64,000 nucleotides of DNA from Haliclona indistincta (lineage: Eukaryota > Porifera > Demospongiae > Haplosclerida > Chalinidae), in the NCBI GenBank assembly GCA_964017065.1, contig OZ024783.1, positions 9,375,367 through 9,439,366 of the forward strand, read 5' to 3'. Both the position numbers and the translations under genes were made by a program. Within the stretch, counting starts at the first letter, position 1. Each line of letters opens with the position of its first letter. Below the pieces are notes generated by a model. That model searched no databases and was not told the DNA's origin. It saw only the letters and a program-made list of their open reading frames with translations. Positions 62,796 to 64,000 of the stretch are shown piece after piece.

Positions 62796-64000
62796 ATGGC
62801 CAGGAATATCGTACCTCCAGAGCAGTTCAACTTCCAAAAGCCAGAGCAATGGACACGCTGGAAGAAGAGGTTCGAGCAGTACCGTCAAGCTTCATTACTA
62901 GCAGAGGACAGTGCGAAGCGACAAGTGAACACGCTACTATACTTTGTAGCACTCTGCGTGGGCATATCAAAGGCGCCGCCCGTTCTATATTTTCCATAAT
63001 GTGAACGCCGTTCGCAATATGGAAAATATAGCACGGCCAGGGAAAATATAGCACGGCCAGGAGGGTTAAAGATAGGGTGGGCGGAGACTGACCTTGGCTC
63101 GACCTCGAGAATAAGTCGCCCTGGCACAAAGATTCAGTGACAGCGGCAAGCTGTCGTGCTACAAACCAGTAAAAGCACCGTCTGCTCGTGCAATACGGGA
63201 ATTATTGCGCTCGGGGTGTCGGTCTCGACGCTGATACAGCACTTGGCTTCGCCTCGTGCTGTATCACCGTCTCGACCACACCCCTCGCGCAATAATTCCC
63301 GTATTGCACTCGCAACGGTGCTTTAACTAGTTAGTATGGGCCAAGACTCAGAGGAGATTCTCCAAGCACAAGGCATCACAGAAGATGAGCTCGCTGACTA
63401 TGACAGTGTGGTCACGAAGTTCAACGACTACTTCCAGGTCAGAGCCAACCCTATCTACGAGAGAGCGAGGCTAAGCCGACGAGTCCAGGAACCAGATGAA
63501 ACAGCTGAACAATACATCCTGGCTCTGTACGCTCTAGCTGAGAACTGTGGATTTGCTACCCCAGAACAGAAACAAGACGCTATTCGAGACAGACTAGTCG
63601 TCGGGATGAGGGACGCAAGACTCTCACAACGCTTACAGCTGGACGCCACATTGACACTCGACAAAGCGAAGAAAGCCCTCAGTCAAGCCGAAGCAGTCAG
63701 GGAGCAACACCAGACCTTGCAAGGAGCTGGAGGACAGGCGGGAGACAGCCGAAGCAACCCCATCCAACTCGACTATGTTCGACCACGTGGAGCAACGCCC
63801 CCTCGTCAGAAGCCACGGCGCGCTGGTCGTCCGAAACGGAAACAGGACTCTTCCAAGAAGAAACAGTGCACTCGGTGCGGTCGTGGATCTCATAGCCGTG
63901 CAGACTGTCCAGCTCGTGACGCTGTTTGTCACAAGTGTAATAAGAAGGGACACTATAGTGCACAATGTTATTCAAAATCTGTAATTCCCTATCATAATGC
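62796..64000 (+). pseudogene. Ty3/Gypsy gag, interrupted by hairpin insertions, continuing past the window
   Basis: The first piece (62796 to about 62946) encodes IVPPEQFNFQKPEQW and ends near NTLLYF. Unrelated hairpin DNA follows to about 63333. Gag then resumes (EEILQAQGITEDELADYD) and runs to the window end with RARLSRRVQ, RDRLVVGMRD and two CCHC knuckles, CTRCGRGSHSRADC and CHKCNKKGHYSAQC. Protease and pol would lie beyond 64 kb. It is a different lineage from the 4.4-8.8-kb element, judging by gag sequence and primer site. The exact junctions of the insertion are not resolved. Confidence 0.75.
62955..63333. mobile_element. Hairpin insertion(s) within the gag
   Basis: It holds a short hairpin (CTATATTTTCCATA and its inverse TATGGAAAATATAG, about 62983-63030) and a long imperfect one (63173-63243 against 63256-63323, including CGTGCAATACGGGAATTATT and its inverse). 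A duplicated AAAATATAGCACGGCCAGG lies between. No gene. Confidence 0.65.

Overview
The window is eukaryotic and most likely from a sponge or another early-branching marine invertebrate. The reasons are short spliced introns next to single-exon membrane-protein genes, an ATM kinase homologue, and a dense mix of Ty3/Gypsy, DIRS-like, Helitron, piggyBac-like, MULE-like and foldback elements. The host assignment is inference; no rRNA or mitochondrial marker is present.

Layout. 1-11.8 kb: a same-strand tandem array of five paralogous, apparently five-pass membrane proteins with a cysteine- and sequon-rich loop; I cannot name the family. The fourth copy is split by a complete Ty3/Gypsy retrotransposon with identical 154-bp LTRs and a 5-bp target duplication. 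12.4-14.75 kb: a composite repeat (foldback plus a ~0.8-kb unit), itself interrupted by another inverted-repeat element; a second copy without the interruption lies at 61.5-62.7 kb. 15.8-19.5 kb: a minus-strand 1220-residue receptor-like protein (beta-helix ectodomain, Cys-rich region, eight or nine membrane segments). 20-24.8 kb: a MULE-like MITE, an orphan copy of another gene's leader, an 84-bp tandem array, and a 2.3-kb inverted-repeat element with a higher-order minisatellite. 24.9-26.6 kb: a POT/SLC15-like transporter flanked by truncated copies of its own ends. 27.7-29.3 kb: a TTAA-flanked element with a Helitron inside. 29.9-31.2 kb: a DIRS-like gag fragment. 31.5-32.6 kb: a sixth, divergent member of the membrane family.

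33.6-49.1 kb: 24 minus-strand exons that join in frame and match the middle HEAT-repeat part of ATM. Neither the N-terminal ~500 residues nor the FAT/kinase half is in the window, and a 200-base gap lies in the intron before the last exon seen. Three of the introns carry pyrimidine-rich tetranucleotide arrays directly upstream of the splice acceptor, and the gap probably hides a fourth. One 6.7-kb intron is a nest of transposons.

50.9-57.8 kb: Helitron territory, with a decayed autonomous Rep/PIF1 helicase element, an RPA-like accessory gene on the opposite strand carrying one in-frame stop, and a solo LTR. 58.9-60.3 kb: another DIRS-like gag. 62.8-64.0 kb: the gag of a second Ty3/Gypsy element, interrupted by hairpin insertions and running off the window end.

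The host genes seem functionally separate: surface membrane proteins, a transporter, a receptor-like protein and a DNA-damage kinase. The main theme is local gene duplication and repeated transposon invasion.
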